Shown here: positions 53,620-64,000 of the stretch, piece by piece
Layout of the letters: every line of letters begins with the position of its first letter
Numbering within the stretch: the stretch's first letter is position 1
Origin: Gracilaria domingensis
Lineage: Eukaryota; Rhodophyta; Florideophyceae; Gracilariales; Gracilariaceae
Direction of reading: 5' to 3'
DNA: 64,000 nt
NCBI GenBank assembly: GCA_022539475.1
Contig: VCMS01000001.1
Span: 310,001-374,000 of the forward strand
Translations under genes and position numbers: made by a program
Notes under the pieces: model-generated
Seen by the model: the letters and a program-made list of their open reading frames with translations, nothing else
Told to the model about the DNA's origin: nothing
Databases searched by the model: none

Positions 53620-53868
53620 TTGCTCTGGACAAAAGAGTCAAGAGTACGTAACTTATACCCCTGGGGTAACGTGTACTGCGGACGTCAACGCCCAGTCTGC
53701 GCTGTCTTAACCAGAGCCGCGGCAGTCGCAAAGCAACCAACGTGGAAACGAGAAACTGAATTAAGGAGAGCGCTGGCTAACTTGTTTGCCGAACAAGCTC
53801 AGACGACGAAGAAGAAATTGAGGCCACCTTTCGTACATCGCGATGACAAACGCCCCCGAAAATTTTGA
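53620..53868 (+). CDS. Possible short ORF, doubtful
   Basis: The frame is open from 53581 to 53868 (start at 53620 if translated alone) and its end overlaps the first exon of RPB11 in another frame. The translation is Arg/Glu-rich and helix-like (RREAELLWTKESRVRNLYPW, WKRETELRRALANLFAEQA), which is unusual for chance sequence. An acceptor-like TTCAG precedes it, but no upstream exon could be joined with confidence. Confidence 0.2.
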   Translation: MLWTKESRVRNLYPWGNVYCGRQRPVCAVLTRAAAVAKQPTWKRETELRRALANLFAEQAQTTKKKLRPPFVHRDDKRPRKF

Positions 53869-54265
53869 TTCATGGATACTACCTGATGGCGTAGAGAAGT
53901 ACGTTGTCGTGCTCCGCGCAGTTTCATCAAGAACATGGCTGCGGAAAATCTAACTGTTTTTGGTCTTCGACAGGGTTACCTACAAAGCAGATACGAAAAT
54001 TGAGAACTGCGGTGTGTTCCGATTGGAACGAGAGGATCATACTCTTGCAAATCTACTACGAATGCAGCTTATACGAGACCCGGAAGTAGTGTTTGTAGGC
54101 TACAAACACCCGCATCCGTTGGACCATCACATCGAACTGAGGGTTCAAACGTCGAGCGGTACTAGAGCGGGGAAGTATTTGCCACCTGAGGCAGTTCGGG
54201 TGGCACTCATGGATCTCTCCTCGGAAATATCTCGCTTATCAGAGCTCGTCAAGCGTACCCGGTAA
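53843..54265 (+). CDS. RPB11: RNA polymerase II subunit RPB11, two exons
   Basis: Exon 1 is 53843-53898 and exon 2 is 53974-54265. The 75-base intron (GTACGT...GACAG, phase 2) is removed to join VE-K-VTYKADTK. Total 115 residues: MTNAPENFDSWILPDG, then ENCGVFRLEREDHTLANLLRMQLIRDPEVVFVGYKHPHPLDHHIELRVQT, the defining RPB11 block, then a helix VRVALMDLSSEISRLSELV. It pairs with RPB3 in the polymerase core. Start is fixed by the match to the family N-terminus. It is divergent from CHMP7, with 598 bases between the starts. Confidence 0.95.
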
Positions 54266-54789
54266 CGTTGACTAATGGGTATGAGAACTTCTCATTGAGA
54301 AGAGTGCAAGATGCGGCTTACTCTTCCAATGCTGCCGATCAGCAAAATGGCACCGCGAAGTTGCGTTACTTGCCGTTGAGGTGGGCTGCAACAACACGAA
54401 GTTATGGATCGTGCGCTGTTTCATTGTATGAACCGTCACACCTTCGCCACGACACCAATATATTCGGGGCAACCTTTTCCGACGAGGGGTGAACGAACGA
54501 ACGCTTTTTGCAATAAAATCTGGCAGATGCCCATCCCAAATTTGAAGAGATCAACCGCTTCGAGTAGCAGCAGGAACCACTAGTTGCTCCTGTGCAGCTC
54601 GCACATTCGTCTCGACCTCCCAACATCCTTACCACCAACAGCGCACCTTCTTCATACTCCTACTGCTACCATTGTACTTAAGTCCGTCCCCGGCACCACG
54701 ATCGAGTTTTGAAGGTTGAATCGTGCATCCATCCTTCAGCCACTCGAGATCGTCCACCATACTCATCATCGCCTTACACGACGCTGGAA
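54266..54789. other. Spacer before coproporphyrinogen oxidase
   Basis: 524 bases, tandem arrangement. No gene seen; it should contain the CPOX promoter. Confidence 0.4.
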
Positions 54790-55935
54790 ATGACTTCCAA
54801 TTCAGCCTTTGTTCCCGTGTGTACAGCTTCGTTATCGCGCTCGGCGTTTCACGGTCAGCAGCGCTCATCTAGAACGAAACCTCCCGTCGCCCGCAGGCAG
54901 TTGGCGTCCACTTTCCCAGCTCGCTTCGAAATGTCCGCCGGTCCAAGTTTCACCGATCACGTTCCAGTGGCAGAAAAGCCCGAAACACTTGTTCGTCCAG
55001 ACGAGAGTTATGGAGACCAGTCCATGAGAGCCCGATTCGAGAAGATGATAAGAGTCGCTCAAGATGATATCTGCGCACAGGTAGAAGCTTTGGACGGCTG
55101 CAAGTTCCACGAAGATTCATGGGTTCGTGAAAATGGCGGCGGTGGTATTTCACGTGTTCTGCAGAATGGAAACGTGTTTGAGAAGGCTGGCGTTAATGTA
55201 TCAGTCGTGTATGGTACTATGCCCCCTGAAGCTGTAGCTGCCGCCAGCGCTAGAGGAGTGACCCGTAATGTTGGATACGAGCCTGGTGAGCCAGTTCCAT
55301 TCTTTGCAGCAGGCATCTCATCAGTCATGCATCCAAAGAACCCAATGGCTCCGACCATGCATTTCAATTATAGATACTTTGAAACCGATCGTGGTCTGTG
55401 GTGGTTTGGTGGAGGTACTGATCTTACACCTGCGTACGTCTTTGAAGAAGATGTTAAGCACTTCCATTCCACGTTGAAGGCTTGTTGCGATCGACATGAC
55501 CAGGAATACTACCCTAAATATAAGAAATGGTGTGATGACTACTTCTTAATCAAACACAGAGGCGAGAGAAGAGGTCTTGGGGGCATCTTCTTCGATGATC
55601 TCAACGACAGGGATGCCGGTGAAATATTTGAGTTCAGCGAGGATTGCGCTTCTAACGTTTGTAACGCTTATTTGCCCATTGTTGAACGTCGAAAGGATTC
55701 AGAGTATACTGAAGATCAGAAGAAATGGCAACAACTGCGACGGGCCAGATACGTCGAATACAACCTTGTGTATGACCGAGGTACGGTGTTCGGGTTGAAG
55801 ACTGGCGGTCGAATCGAGAGCATTTTGATGTCTCTACCGCTTACAGCTCGATGGGAATATGATCACAGTCCAGAGCCAGGTTCATGGGAGGCCCAAAGTT
55901 TGGAATATATGAAGAATCCGAAGGACTGGGCATGA
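54790..55935 (+). CDS. Coproporphyrinogen III oxidase (HemF type), plastid
   Basis: 381 residues from ATG at 54790 ([29 protein letters not shown]...), a Ser/Arg-rich transit peptide of about 45 residues. The enzyme part is highly conserved: [89 protein letters not shown], and [39 protein letters not shown]. It catalyses the oxygen-dependent decarboxylation to protoporphyrinogen IX in heme, bilin and chlorophyll synthesis. No intron. The frame is open 27 codons further upstream with no leader features. Confidence 0.97.
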   Translation: MTSNSAFVPVCTASLSRSAFHGQQRSSRTKPPVARRQLASTFPARFEMSAGPSFTDHVPVAEKPETLVRPDESYGDQSMRARFEKMIRVAQDDICAQVEALDGCKFHEDSWVRENGGGGISRVLQNGNVFEKAGVNVSVVYGTMPPEAVAAASARGVTRNVGYEPGEPVPFFAAGISSVMHPKNPMAPTMHFNYRYFETDRGLWWFGGGTDLTPAYVFEEDVKHFHSTLKACCDRHDQEYYPKYKKWCDDYFLIKHRGERRGLGGIFFDDLNDRDAGEIFEFSEDCASNVCNAYLPIVERRKDSEYTEDQKKWQQLRRARYVEYNLVYDRGTVFGLKTGGRIESILMSLPLTARWEYDHSPEPGSWEAQSLEYMKNPKDWA

Positions 55936-56599
55936 GTACTACTGATTCTTCGTATGCTACGTAAAACAAATACACACTTAAGCAAATTCTGGATGTTCAT
56001 CGATGTTCTTCGGTATACCTTGCTACGCACGAAATCGTGAAGCTTAGGTCTTCCTCATCCTCGTCTACCTGCAGAAAGAGGTAAGAAGTTCCCTTTCAAT
56101 CAGATGTAGAGCACAACTGAAGGTGGGTTGGTTAAAATGTTTCTCAAGTTACAAGTAACGCTTGCTTGTCAAACACCAGGAAGAAAAACTTTAGTCTGCA
56201 CACGCTCTTCTTGTCATGTATTCTACGTTCCACTTATACGATCAAGATATCCAACTCGGAGGAACCCCAGCGGCCTATCTTGATTAGTTGCCCCGTTTCA
56301 GTTAGCTCTTCCATCTCAGTTAGTTGCTCCATCTCAGTTAGTTGCTCCGTCTCAGTTATTTGCTCTGAAGAGGTGTACCCATGTTTTGTTCCCAAACCTC
56401 GCCAAATAATATACAAAGCACTTCTGGTCGATTAGCAGTGGTCTTTTTTGTTTCAAACCGTCTAGCGTAGCCCAAAGTTGAAAACAGGCAGCACCAACGG
56501 TCGATACTAGACCATTCGATAATATTATATCTTAAATGAATGATGATCTTCGGCTAGCACTTTGTAATCCGTTGAGAGTCTCATCACGATCTGTGGACC
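55936..56599. other. Convergent spacer with an 18-base tandem repeat
   Basis: 3' ends of CPOX and the second glutaminyl cyclase. A tandem repeat lies at 56283-56372. No gene seen. Confidence 0.5.
56283..56372. repeat. 18-base tandem repeat, 5 copies
   Basis: Unit GTTAGTTGCTCCATCTCA; copies 2 to 4 are close, first and last diverged. It is open in several frames because 18 is a multiple of 3, but has no start context. Confidence 0.8.
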
Positions 56600-57679
56600 T
56601 CACACAATAACGTGGTTATGTACATACTCTACATCCTCCGGATTCAAAAAGAAAGCCTTTGTGACTTCTGTAATATTATCAGCAACCAATTGGTCAGTGA
56701 GACCGATCGAGAAGAGCTTTGGCCAGTACTTTCCTGTTACATATATAGAAGATGATTTCTCGTCATACGCTATTCCGTTGAGAACGTCAATCCTGTGGCC
56801 TTTGGGTATTGCACTCTGCCGCAGAGTTTCCCTGAGATCAAGCCATCCCTTGACTTTTCCACTTCTCGGATCAATTCGAGCAATGAAATCGGACATCCAT
56901 ACGTTTGCCCACAACTCATCTCGGACAATCTCCAATTCGTTCAGCAAACCGACTTCTTTCGATCCATCAAGAACGGTAAATTGGCGCGTTAACTTAAATG
57001 AGCTTCCTTGCAAACGAAAGACTTTGATGGCTGAGGTACCATCACTCAGATATATCTGATTACGGTCTCCGGGAAGAGAAGCAAGCCCCCAAGCGTCACC
57101 GTCATAGGAAAATTCAAAGAGACGATGAAGAGTGTTTCTATCATAAACGTAGCCTTTTCCCACTTTCCAGAGAACCTGCATTAGCAGAGAGCCATCTTCT
57201 CCTACAACCGCTAGGCCCTCCCCAAAGTGATTGGACTCCAACTGATGTAAGTCAAGAAGTTTCCCGGTTGAAACATCAACTTTTCGGAGGCTCGACTCCC
57301 CATACAATCCTGTTGACTCATACATATGATTCTCAAAATATACCAAACCTTGCGTAAACGCCTTGTGATCATGATCATATTCTTGCAGAACTTTCGCCTT
57401 GAACACAGGTGCCATATCTTTTGAGGCAGAACTGGGGGAAACAGGAGGAGTCCTGGTTCCAAATCCCAGTGGGGAAAAGAATCGAGGGTATGCTTTCAGT
57501 CTCTCCGAGCCGCGCTGTGATCGAAATACGATTAGTAGAGCACAGATGAAGCAAACGATCCCAAACAGTACAATGTTTCTTTGATTCAGTTGAATACGAG
57601 GAAGCAAACGATGTTGTCTCGCAGTAACAGTAACAGTCTTTCGAGCCGACGGCGGTTTAATTTGCCTCCGCCTCTTCAT
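56600..57679 (-). CDS. Glutaminyl-peptide cyclotransferase, membrane-anchored, second copy
   Basis: 359 residues from ATG at 57679 (MKRRRQIKPPSARK); another in-frame ATG at 57757 is possible. The basic N-terminus is followed by one membrane segment (about 36-54, IVLFGIVCFICALLIVF). The lumenal propeller has HKAFTQGLVYFENHMYESTGLYGESSLRKVDV, NHFGEGLAV, WGLASLPGDRN, LSDGTSAIKVF, LLNELEIVRDELWANVW, and VLNGIAYDEKSSSIYVTGKYWP. The blocks match the copy at 14440, but identity overall is only moderate by eye, so the duplication is old or the genes diverged. Function as for that gene. Confidence 0.9.
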   Translation of the reverse strand: MKRRRQIKPPSARKTVTVTARQHRLLPRIQLNQRNIVLFGIVCFICALLIVFRSQRGSERLKAYPRFFSPLGFGTRTPPVSPSSASKDMAPVFKAKVLQEYDHDHKAFTQGLVYFENHMYESTGLYGESSLRKVDVSTGKLLDLHQLESNHFGEGLAVVGEDGSLLMQVLWKVGKGYVYDRNTLHRLFEFSYDGDAWGLASLPGDRNQIYLSDGTSAIKVFRLQGSSFKLTRQFTVLDGSKEVGLLNELEIVRDELWANVWMSDFIARIDPRSGKVKGWLDLRETLRQSAIPKGHRIDVLNGIAYDEKSSSIYVTGKYWPKLFSIGLTDQLVADNITEVTKAFFLNPEDVEYVHNHVIV

Positions 57680-58131
57680 GACTCTCGGCCGTAATCTTCG
57701 GTTACTAGGGGAGAAAGAGGAATGAGTGGTGGATAAGTCAATAAAGGAAAGCAGCATTTCTGCTGAACGGATATTATGGAACGAATAGGTGATCCACAAG
57801 TATCTAACTCCCAACTTCCGAAGGATGATCCAACTTAAGATCACTTCATTTCAGCTAATTTTGCTGGCGCACATTGCGAGTCATGTGAAGGGAGCCGCAG
57901 AAGGAGACATGATACAAGTCAATTTCGACTTTTGACCATTTATAAGAGTGCACTTGTCACTATCCAAACTATTGCAAACACGTGCATGTTTTGGAGAGCA
58001 AAATTGAACTTCAATTATTGAAGTAACTTCATCCAATCATCGTACTCGTTAATTCACTAAAGAGTAACTCTTTGCTCGCAAAAAAGGTATCTGCGAGAAC
58101 TCTATTTTCAGTATCATGTGTTTCTATGATA
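57680..58131. other. Spacer
   Basis: Contains the probable 5' leader of the second glutaminyl cyclase gene. No other gene seen. Confidence 0.4.
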
Positions 58132-58572
58132 TCAGGTATGCGCAGCATTAAAGGCGCCAAGCAAAGAAGCGGTTTCAGTATCATCAGAAACAGCGAAAAC
58201 AAACATACAACCACCATTCACCTCAAGTTTAAACATCCATTTTGCACTCACCATAGCATTGGCCACAGAAGTGAACTTATCATCGTGTCTTACAAGACCA
58301 TTGTCATCCACAGGTACAAATCGAAAACAAATCCGGGAAGCTAGAATTTGATTTAGATTGTTTAAAACGGCAGCCGAATGATCAGAACGTAGATGAAGCA
58401 CTTTAGGCCACTTCTGGACTGATGTGGGTACTATGGGAATAGCAATTGCTTGAGTGTGATATGAGCACCTGTTTCCTTGCAATCGGATAATACCACGCCA
58501 AACTGGAGTATTTGTGACGGTTCCAGTTGAGAAGCGCAGTGCATTTTTTGAAAGGCGGACCATCGGTAGCAC
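58132..58572 (-). CDS. Possible SPOC-domain protein (short)
   Basis: 146 residues. The part VWRGIIRLQGNRCSYHTQAIAI...WPKVLHLRSDHSAAVLNNLNQILASRICFRFVPVDD resembles the SPOC domain (W-x-G-x-x-x-L, an R-x-D/T strand, then a strand with FxP) of Spen/FPA-type proteins, and the later WMFKLEVNGGCMFVFAV fits its last strands. It stands alone and may be an exon or a fragment of a larger gene. The family call is tentative. Confidence 0.35.
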   Translation of the reverse strand: MLPMVRLSKNALRFSTGTVTNTPVWRGIIRLQGNRCSYHTQAIAIPIVPTSVQKWPKVLHLRSDHSAAVLNNLNQILASRICFRFVPVDDNGLVRHDDKFTSVANAMVSAKWMFKLEVNGGCMFVFAVSDDTETASLLGAFNAAHT

Positions 58573-59099
58573 GGTTGATGGATAACAGAGGAGTTCTTAG
58601 CTTGGTAGAAGGGAACACAGGTAGAAGTCACTGCTTGTGAACCAAGCTATTTTATGCTCAAGAGAACACAAACATCGCGAGCTCCATGCTGGAAGACACT
58701 GTCAGTTTTCACCACTCAACTCTCTTTTGTGCGTGCACGGCGGCGAATCGCGTCTCGGAAGTGCGTCACGATACTCGAGCTCTCTTGTCCAAAGAAAGGT
58801 TATTTCTCACCCTTTTTTGACTCTGTTCGCAGGAATTACGTCGAGTTCCACCAAGGCTTCTTCGGAGGAATATTTGGATGCGTGTGATTGTCCACCATGT
58901 CACTGGTATACAGGTGTCTCAAGAACGAACCTTCTTCTTCTGCGGGCCTGTAGATCTAATAACCTGTTCCGAAAGACGTACCCCAACGATGAATTTTTCA
59001 GCTGTTAAATGGAAAATATGAACAAACTGCGGGCACGTGCATCTCGCCTTCACGTGGTGTGCCTGAGTCCGATCCTTTCATGAAGAATCGGAGCGAAAT

Positions 59100-59226
59100 G
59101 AGAACGCAGACGGATCTCCAACGGAGGCCAAGAACTCTTGGCCTTTTTAAAGAGAGAGAGCCTTCTTTGAGGCTCTACTGTAGTTTAGTAATAAGAAACT
59201 ACTGTCCACAATAAAGAAGAAGAAGA
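59100..59226 (+). mobile_element. LINE 3' end with hairpins and GAA tail
   Basis: The sequence ends in ACAATAAAGAAGAAGAAGAAC (59206-59226), the same GAA-tail style as other copies. Before it are three small hairpins: CCAAGA-AC-TCTTGG, an imperfect one around GAGAGCC/GAGGCTC, and GTAGTTT/AAACTAC. The protein tail is not visible. Confidence 0.45.
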
Positions 59227-61254
59227 ACAAACTGCGTGTTTCGAAGGTACCGAACGTGCTATCCTGACGGCAATCTACACCTGCATGGGGTAGGACTGTA
59301 CAGAGTTCGTAGTGGTGCTACAACACATAATAGCATCGGATGAACGATCATTTGTCAAGCGTTGCAGATGTCGTCCTCGTCTGCAAGATTACTGTAGTCT
59401 AGCTAGCTAGGGCTGCATCCATGCACATGTTTGTCTAGTGTTTCGAGAGCCAGCTTTGTACACCGTCAGGAAACTAGTACTGCACCCGGTGTACACTGCA
59501 ACTAGTTCCATTAATCATGGGAAATCAGTTTTTGATTGTATCACAGATTTGCAAGCGGGAGAAACGTGCGTCAGAATGAACGAAGGGTATAGTTGGCTTC
59601 GGCACCGAGGGCAGCCTTCTAATTGCAGAGGTAAGCGCACTATCTATTAGTTATATTCTTTTAAAGCTTCGTTCCATCTGTTGCTGCATATAACCGAAGT
59701 GTCAAGCAATGCCAACTTCTCTCTCTCCTTTATAGTCATCTGCCCCCAATTTGGAGGCAGAAGTAATGCCAACTTCATCTTTCGATGTGAAAATACCCCG
59801 TAGCTTCATACGTTGATGTAAAATTCATGCTCGACATCATCATCCTGATCATGTACAATTTTGGAACGATTGGAAGTATGCTTCGTCGTGGAAAACAAAT
59901 CGTTTTTCATGCTGAACATTACGAGCTCCTAATGTCTGTTAATTGACAGTTTGTTTGTAGACTAGCCGCGATGTTCAAACGTTTATGAAGTACAACTGCG
60001 TATAAATCTCGGCTGACACCTTGTGATAAAACATCTTTGCAGACTTTTTTAATCCTTCTTCCAGGCTTTCTGTCATTTTTTACCACGAGATACACGTCAG
60101 TCCTAGTCAAAGTCTTGTTGTTTCTTCTTTTGCCTCCATGTTCTTCCTACGACGAGGTTTTTAGTATGTGAATCAAGTACATACCGTTTTCGGTTCAACA
60201 TGTTTTCTCCGTCAGACACTTGCTGCATACTACGGCACTCACAGCTGCATAAAAACAAACTGCGATATATACGAAATCATGTCTATAGTGCATGTGTCTC
60301 CCAACTTGTGGGGAAAGCGAGTCTTTGCTTCTCTTCGATTTATCTTTGAAACAAATCATCACCTCTTGTTATTCTTAGACTGCCCTGTTTACAAGTTGTT
60401 TGTACACAACATCGTGAGTGCCATCTAGTTCTTGACAAGCATGTTCTCGTTTCTGCGTAGCTCATGAGTTTCTTGTTTTAAGCAAGAGTTTCTCTTTAAA
60501 AGAAAATGAAAAAATGTGCCTCTTATCAGAGGTTGACCAGAGTGTAGATTCCAAATACAAATCCATCACTGCTATCTGTAGGCAAACGCCTTCTCAAGTC
60601 AACATGGTTGAAAGCGTTCGCTGTTACAACGATTTATATGTCAAAGTATATTAATTTCGTCTCAGTTTGATTGAAAACCAACTTCCTCGTTTCTGGATCA
60701 CTTCCAAAGATGAGCAATATTCTGCCGGAAAAAACGAGGCTTCGAGAGAGTATGATTCAAACCTAGTTTAAACTAGAGAATTCTTCTTGAGATAGAATAC
60801 AATTTGCATTCTGTCAGTCAGTCAGAAGGTACCCTTGTTGAAGGCTACCGTCGGTACTGTAGACATTCACGTATGCCACAGGTCGAGAGTGTGACATCAA
60901 CGACAAAAGAAGGTGTGTTGTGAAGCCAAAAAGAGTGCAAAGGGCTCCAAGAAAAAACGCGACGAAAGCTCCAGGAAATCTCGCAGCGAAGGCCTGTGAG
61001 TAGTCTTGACTAGATATCTAGAATTTGAACGAAAGCTGCGAGTGTCCAAACGTCCGAGGACCAACGACCCGGTATGTCATTAAACTCGACTGTGCGGCCG
61101 ATCAGCTGGTCGAGCGCCACGGCGGATCTTGATGATGCATCGCAAGGAACCCCCGTCTACTTGAATGCAAACCACAGGCCACCAACCCTTCATAGAAAGA
61201 CTATCGTACTCCCATTTCCCGGAGTTTTCTCTTCTTCTTCCCTCATGAAAAGCG

Positions 61255-61560
61255 CTCCAAAGGAAATACTCTTCTTCTACTTGTGATTATAAGTTCCTTA
61301 ATTCGAGACCAAGGGAGTGGTACCTAGCGAGATAGTTCTCTCTTCAGAAAATCCGAAAGCTGCTTAGGTCATTGTCTAATAATTTCTAACGCGAATGTCT
61401 GTCCTCGTTCCTTCTGCGTGGACAACTCTTATCTTCGCGACTTGTTTGTTAGAGGATATCGTAATATGATGTGCTCAACATTGTTCTTGATTTACGCGCC
61501 GCCGTCTTATCTCAACACTTTCTGTTGTACATATGATAATACAGGATACGAAGCACCCAC
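61255..61560 (-). mobile_element. LINE 3'-tail fragment
   Basis: The minus strand reads NNVEHIILRYPLTNKSRR, a stop, then ELSTQKERGQTFALEIIRQ, a stop, then PKQLSDFLKRELSR, matching the copy at 61716-62030. A GAAGAAGA-like end is near 61267. Confidence 0.6.
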
Positions 61561-61715
61561 GTGCCCGATGGCAATCTGCGCTACGTCTCGTCTGCGTTCT
61601 TACTTTCTGCGTCATGTCAAGAAGTCCATTAGTATCGCAAGGTGTATTACTCTGTAGGTTCTTACACAAGGTTGCGCAAACATCCGAATTACCTATTGGC
61701 TCTTTAAACAGCTCT

Positions 61716-62030
61716 TCAAGATTGAGATGTCCTTCTTCTGTAGCGGAGACAACAACCTCTAGTTCCTAGGTTAGAGTAAGACTTTGTCGAAAGAAAGTTT
61801 TCTCTCTTTAGAAAGGAAAAGAATAGATGTGGATGTTGTCTAATCAGTTCTGGAATACTAAGATTTCGTCGTTCAGCTAGTGAGGGTAATGTTTCTCGAC
61901 GTGAAGCGTTCGTCAAAGGACATCTAAGAAGTACATGGTCGGCGTCGCGCTTAACATTGCTTTCACATTTGCCTCTCTCTATCCCTTCCTTCATTCTGAA
62001 GGATTGCAGCTTTCGACGGAGTCCCAAATA
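61716..62030 (-). mobile_element. LINE 3'-tail fragment, intact tail frame
   Basis: The minus strand encodes CESNVKRDADHVLLRCPLTNASRRETLPSLAERRNLSIPELIRQHPHLFFSFLKRENFLSTKSY: the zinc knuckle C...H...C and the conserved C-terminal tail, with no stop in this stretch. It is the best-kept copy in the window with the one at 62587. Confidence 0.75.
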
Positions 62031-62034
62031 GCTG

Positions 62035-62405
62035 TTCCAATTGATTATGCGGAGGTTTCAAGAAGAGTAAACAAACGAAGTACAGGGCAGCTTCTTATTA
62101 CATCGTTACCTTCAGAGCTTGCAAACGTACCTTCTCTTCATGAGGCTGAAGTGGCATTGGCACAACTCTTCGTAGGATATTCACCAATACTACATCCTTT
62201 GGGCACGCATATTCAAGAGAAAAGACTTGTGCGCACTTGCCGCCCGGGAGCTGAATACTGTTGAGCATTATATTTTGAGGTGCCCAAACCGAAATATGTC
62301 GAGACGCTTCTTTCTTTTCTCCGTTACGCGAACGCCAGGCTCTAGCTCTTGGTGAGATTATTCGAAAGTGGCCCGAGAAGGTGCTGGAAAAGAAGAAGAA
62401 GGAGA
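62035..62405 (+). mobile_element. LINE 3'-tail fragment with GAA-rich end
   Basis: The plus strand encodes VALAQLFVGYSPILHPLGTHIQEK, which matches the LNQLRTGHCPLLRSYLHR-type segment just before the zinc knuckle in LINE ORF2, then C-x5-C, a stop and EHYILRCPNRNMSRR. It ends in GAAAAGAAGAAGAAGGAG at 62388-62405. Confidence 0.65.
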
Positions 62406-62904
62406 GAAGAGTCGGCAACCTCACAAAAAGCGGCTTACATGTACCACTGCTTCGTCAGTCTGAAGTACCAATGGATTACGCAGACGTCAGGGCAATTTTC
62501 AAGCTCCAGTCGAAGAGCAAAACAATTGCAGGGCAGTATGCAGAAAACATTGCTGATGTCAGACAACGCGTTGTTCAGCACGAGTTGTGCTGGTGCAGTT
62601 TTGCGCAGAACACGTGCCTACACTTCATTCCGTGGCGTCTTACTTAGAACACTGCCAATTGAAGTGTAACTCTGGAGCAGAAGTCAAGAAAGATGCCGAC
62701 CATGTTCTTTTTCGATGTCCGCTCACAAGCGTGTCCCGGCGAAATGAGCTCCCCACGGCAAAAGAGCGAGAAGACAAATGTCTGATAGATATGATTAAGC
62801 ATGACCCGTCAAGTTTTTGGCCTTCCATAAGAGAGAAATACGTATAGATTTAGCGTAGATCTTCTGCTTCTTCGCAATGAGGAGTTGCAGAATATACTAA
62901 AGAA

Positions 62905-62910
<6 letters not shown>
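62406..62910 (+). mobile_element. LINE 3'-tail fragment with conserved end
   Basis: The plus strand has VLVQFCAEHVPTLHSVASYLEH, then CNSGAEVKKDADHVLFRCPLTSVSRRNELP, then DMIKHDPSSFWPSIREKYV. Its end GAGTTGCAGAATATACTAAAGAAGGAGAAG (62881-62910) shares GTTGCAGA.TATACTAAAG with the minus-strand copy ending at 63200. The following (AG) run is the microsatellite at 62911-62958. Confidence 0.75.

Positions 62911-62958
<48 letters not shown>
62911..62958. repeat. AG dinucleotide microsatellite
   Basis: About 24 AG units, directly after the GAAG-rich 3' end of a LINE copy. It probably grew out of that tail. Confidence 0.9.
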
Positions 62959-62960
<2 letters not shown>

Positions 62961-63194
62961 TTCAAAATAAAGAAGATCTTCAAGAGCTGTGGCTAACCCC
63001 GATAATGATAGACGATCAAGTATTTCGTTCTCGCGTCTTCTGACGTACGGCGTTCGCAGCGGCTCAAAAGGGCGAAGTAGTGGGCACTGACCCATCCGCA
63101 GCTTTTCTGCCACGGCGTGGTCTGCCTTTACTTTGCGAACGCGAAACGCCAGCGTTTTATGCACTTGTCGTCTCGGGGGTCTTCGCGACCCTCT

Positions 63195-63770
63195 AGCTGT
63201 TCCCTTCTTCTTCTTCTTCTTTAGTATGGTCTGCAACTTAGCTGTTCCCACTATTGCGCAGTGTCTTCGACAGCGAACTACTGTCTTTGCCGTGCTACAA
63301 GCCGACTGGGGCTGTTTCGTACTCTCGTAATCGACTTCGTCACCGTCTAACGTGCTGTTCTTGGATCATGATGATGAATGATTAAACAGCTCAATGTCTC
63401 AAGAGGCCCGACAAGACACACGAGCACAGTGTGCGCCGACACCACAACGCATCGCAAATTTGCTACAAGAAAAACTTCTACGCTTGGTATAAGAATACTG
63501 CTTAGCTTTTCTAACGGTGCTGTTAAACGTTTGCCTGCTGCGCTTTGCTTTTTGAGTGTCTCCTCTCAGAACCAGGGTGCTCAAAGCTGCCAATGAAGCG
63601 ATTAAGTTGCAATCGACAGGCCGATCGGGATTCCAAAGAAGGCCCAAGACGCCAACGGAAATATTCGCGTGGCCATGGAGTCTTTTGAGATTCTTCGAGC
63701 TCCGAGAACATGTGAGCTTACGTTTGTGGCAGTTACGCACTCAGTTTCTACAAGAACGACAACCACTGTT
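63195..63770 (-). mobile_element. LINE 3' end, minus strand
   Basis: Ends at 63201-63232 with AAGTTGCAGACCATACTAAAGAAGAAGAAG on the minus strand, the clearest form of the shared 3' terminus. The body upstream (63240-63770) has lost most of the coding pattern. Confidence 0.6.
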
Positions 63771-64000
63771 CAATTACTAATTGACAATTAGTATGCAATA
63801 TGCACCATGCAAGCCTTATCCCTGGATGCATGCACACGTTAGCGACTTAAAAGAAAAGCGGTATCGTTATAAACTTCCCTCAGGAATACTAACTGAGCTC
63901 ATCGAAGCGCATAACATTGTTGAGCAAATATCCACGCAATTTCAATAGAGACCCACATTGCAGAAGTACGAAGGTACCTTTGGTACCAGAGGGAGTGGTT

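Larger units (their letters stand above)
58573..63999. other. Repeat-rich, gene-free interval
   Basis: 5.4 kb with no supported host gene. It holds a LINE 3' end near 59.2 kb and a dense set of LINE tails from 61.25 to 63.8 kb in both orientations, listed separately. The stretch 59240-61250 is AT-rich and has only short frames. Two copies of the dispersed 12-mer lie at 60846 and 63976. Confidence 0.55.

Noticed and set aside
59919-60428. Possible transposase fragments
   Set aside because: No catalytic triad or helix-turn-helix could be matched, and no terminal inverted repeats were seen.

Overview
The window is nuclear DNA of a photosynthetic eukaryote, most likely a unicellular red alga or a close relative. 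Three things point there: short GT-AG introns (75 to 225 bases) in only four genes; nuclear genes with plastid or thylakoid-lumen targeting (coproporphyrinogen oxidase, a DUF6816 lumen protein); and two tRNA genes that both carry an intron in the D-loop, a trait described in Cyanidioschyzon. About 26 protein genes and 2 tRNA genes can be supported. Most protein genes are single-exon. No operon-like organisation, virus-like element or CRISPR array was seen.

Layout. 1-10.2 kb: a SEN1-type helicase (cut by the left edge), a helical-bundle protein with a paralogue at 16.1 kb, tRNA-Ile(UAU), the DUF6816 protein, a stretch of decayed LINE tails (6-7.6 kb), a small acidic, probably plastid protein, and tRNA-Asp(GUC). 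11.9-21.6 kb: IPI1/TEX10, a membrane-anchored glutaminyl cyclase, the second helical-bundle protein, ataxin-10, and a SIP5/DA2-type RING ligase with a C-terminal ubiquitin-interacting motif. 21.7-25.2 kb is gene-poor. 25.2-34.9 kb: ribosomal protein L23 (uL14), a large disordered Tudor-like protein, holocytochrome c synthase with an extra C-terminal domain, an NrtD/TauB-like ABC ATPase with a likely transit peptide, and a membrane thioredoxin. 35.3-42 kb: WDR43/UTP5, a class I aminotransferase, a coiled-coil protein and ALG5. 42.4-47.3 kb is a GC-rich island with a C2H2 zinc-finger protein, a secreted Cys-rich protein and an Arf-like GTPase whose P-loop Lys and catalytic Gln are both replaced. 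49.6-58.6 kb: a class IV aminotransferase, CHMP7, RPB11, coproporphyrinogen III oxidase, a second glutaminyl cyclase and a possible SPOC-domain protein. 58.6-64 kb is mostly repeats: a pile of 5'-truncated LINE tails in both orientations, ending in GAA-rich tracts.

The genes are ordinary cell machinery: ribosome biogenesis (IPI1, WDR43, uL14), transcription (RPB11, SEN1), heme and cytochrome maturation (CPOX, HCCS), ESCRT (CHMP7) and glycosylation (ALG5). The most unusual signals are the paired D-loop tRNA introns, the doubly degenerate Arf-like protein, the extended heme lyase, the nuclear ABC ATPase, and a dispersed intergenic 12-mer GTACCRANGGTA with seven copies where about 0.06 are expected by chance.
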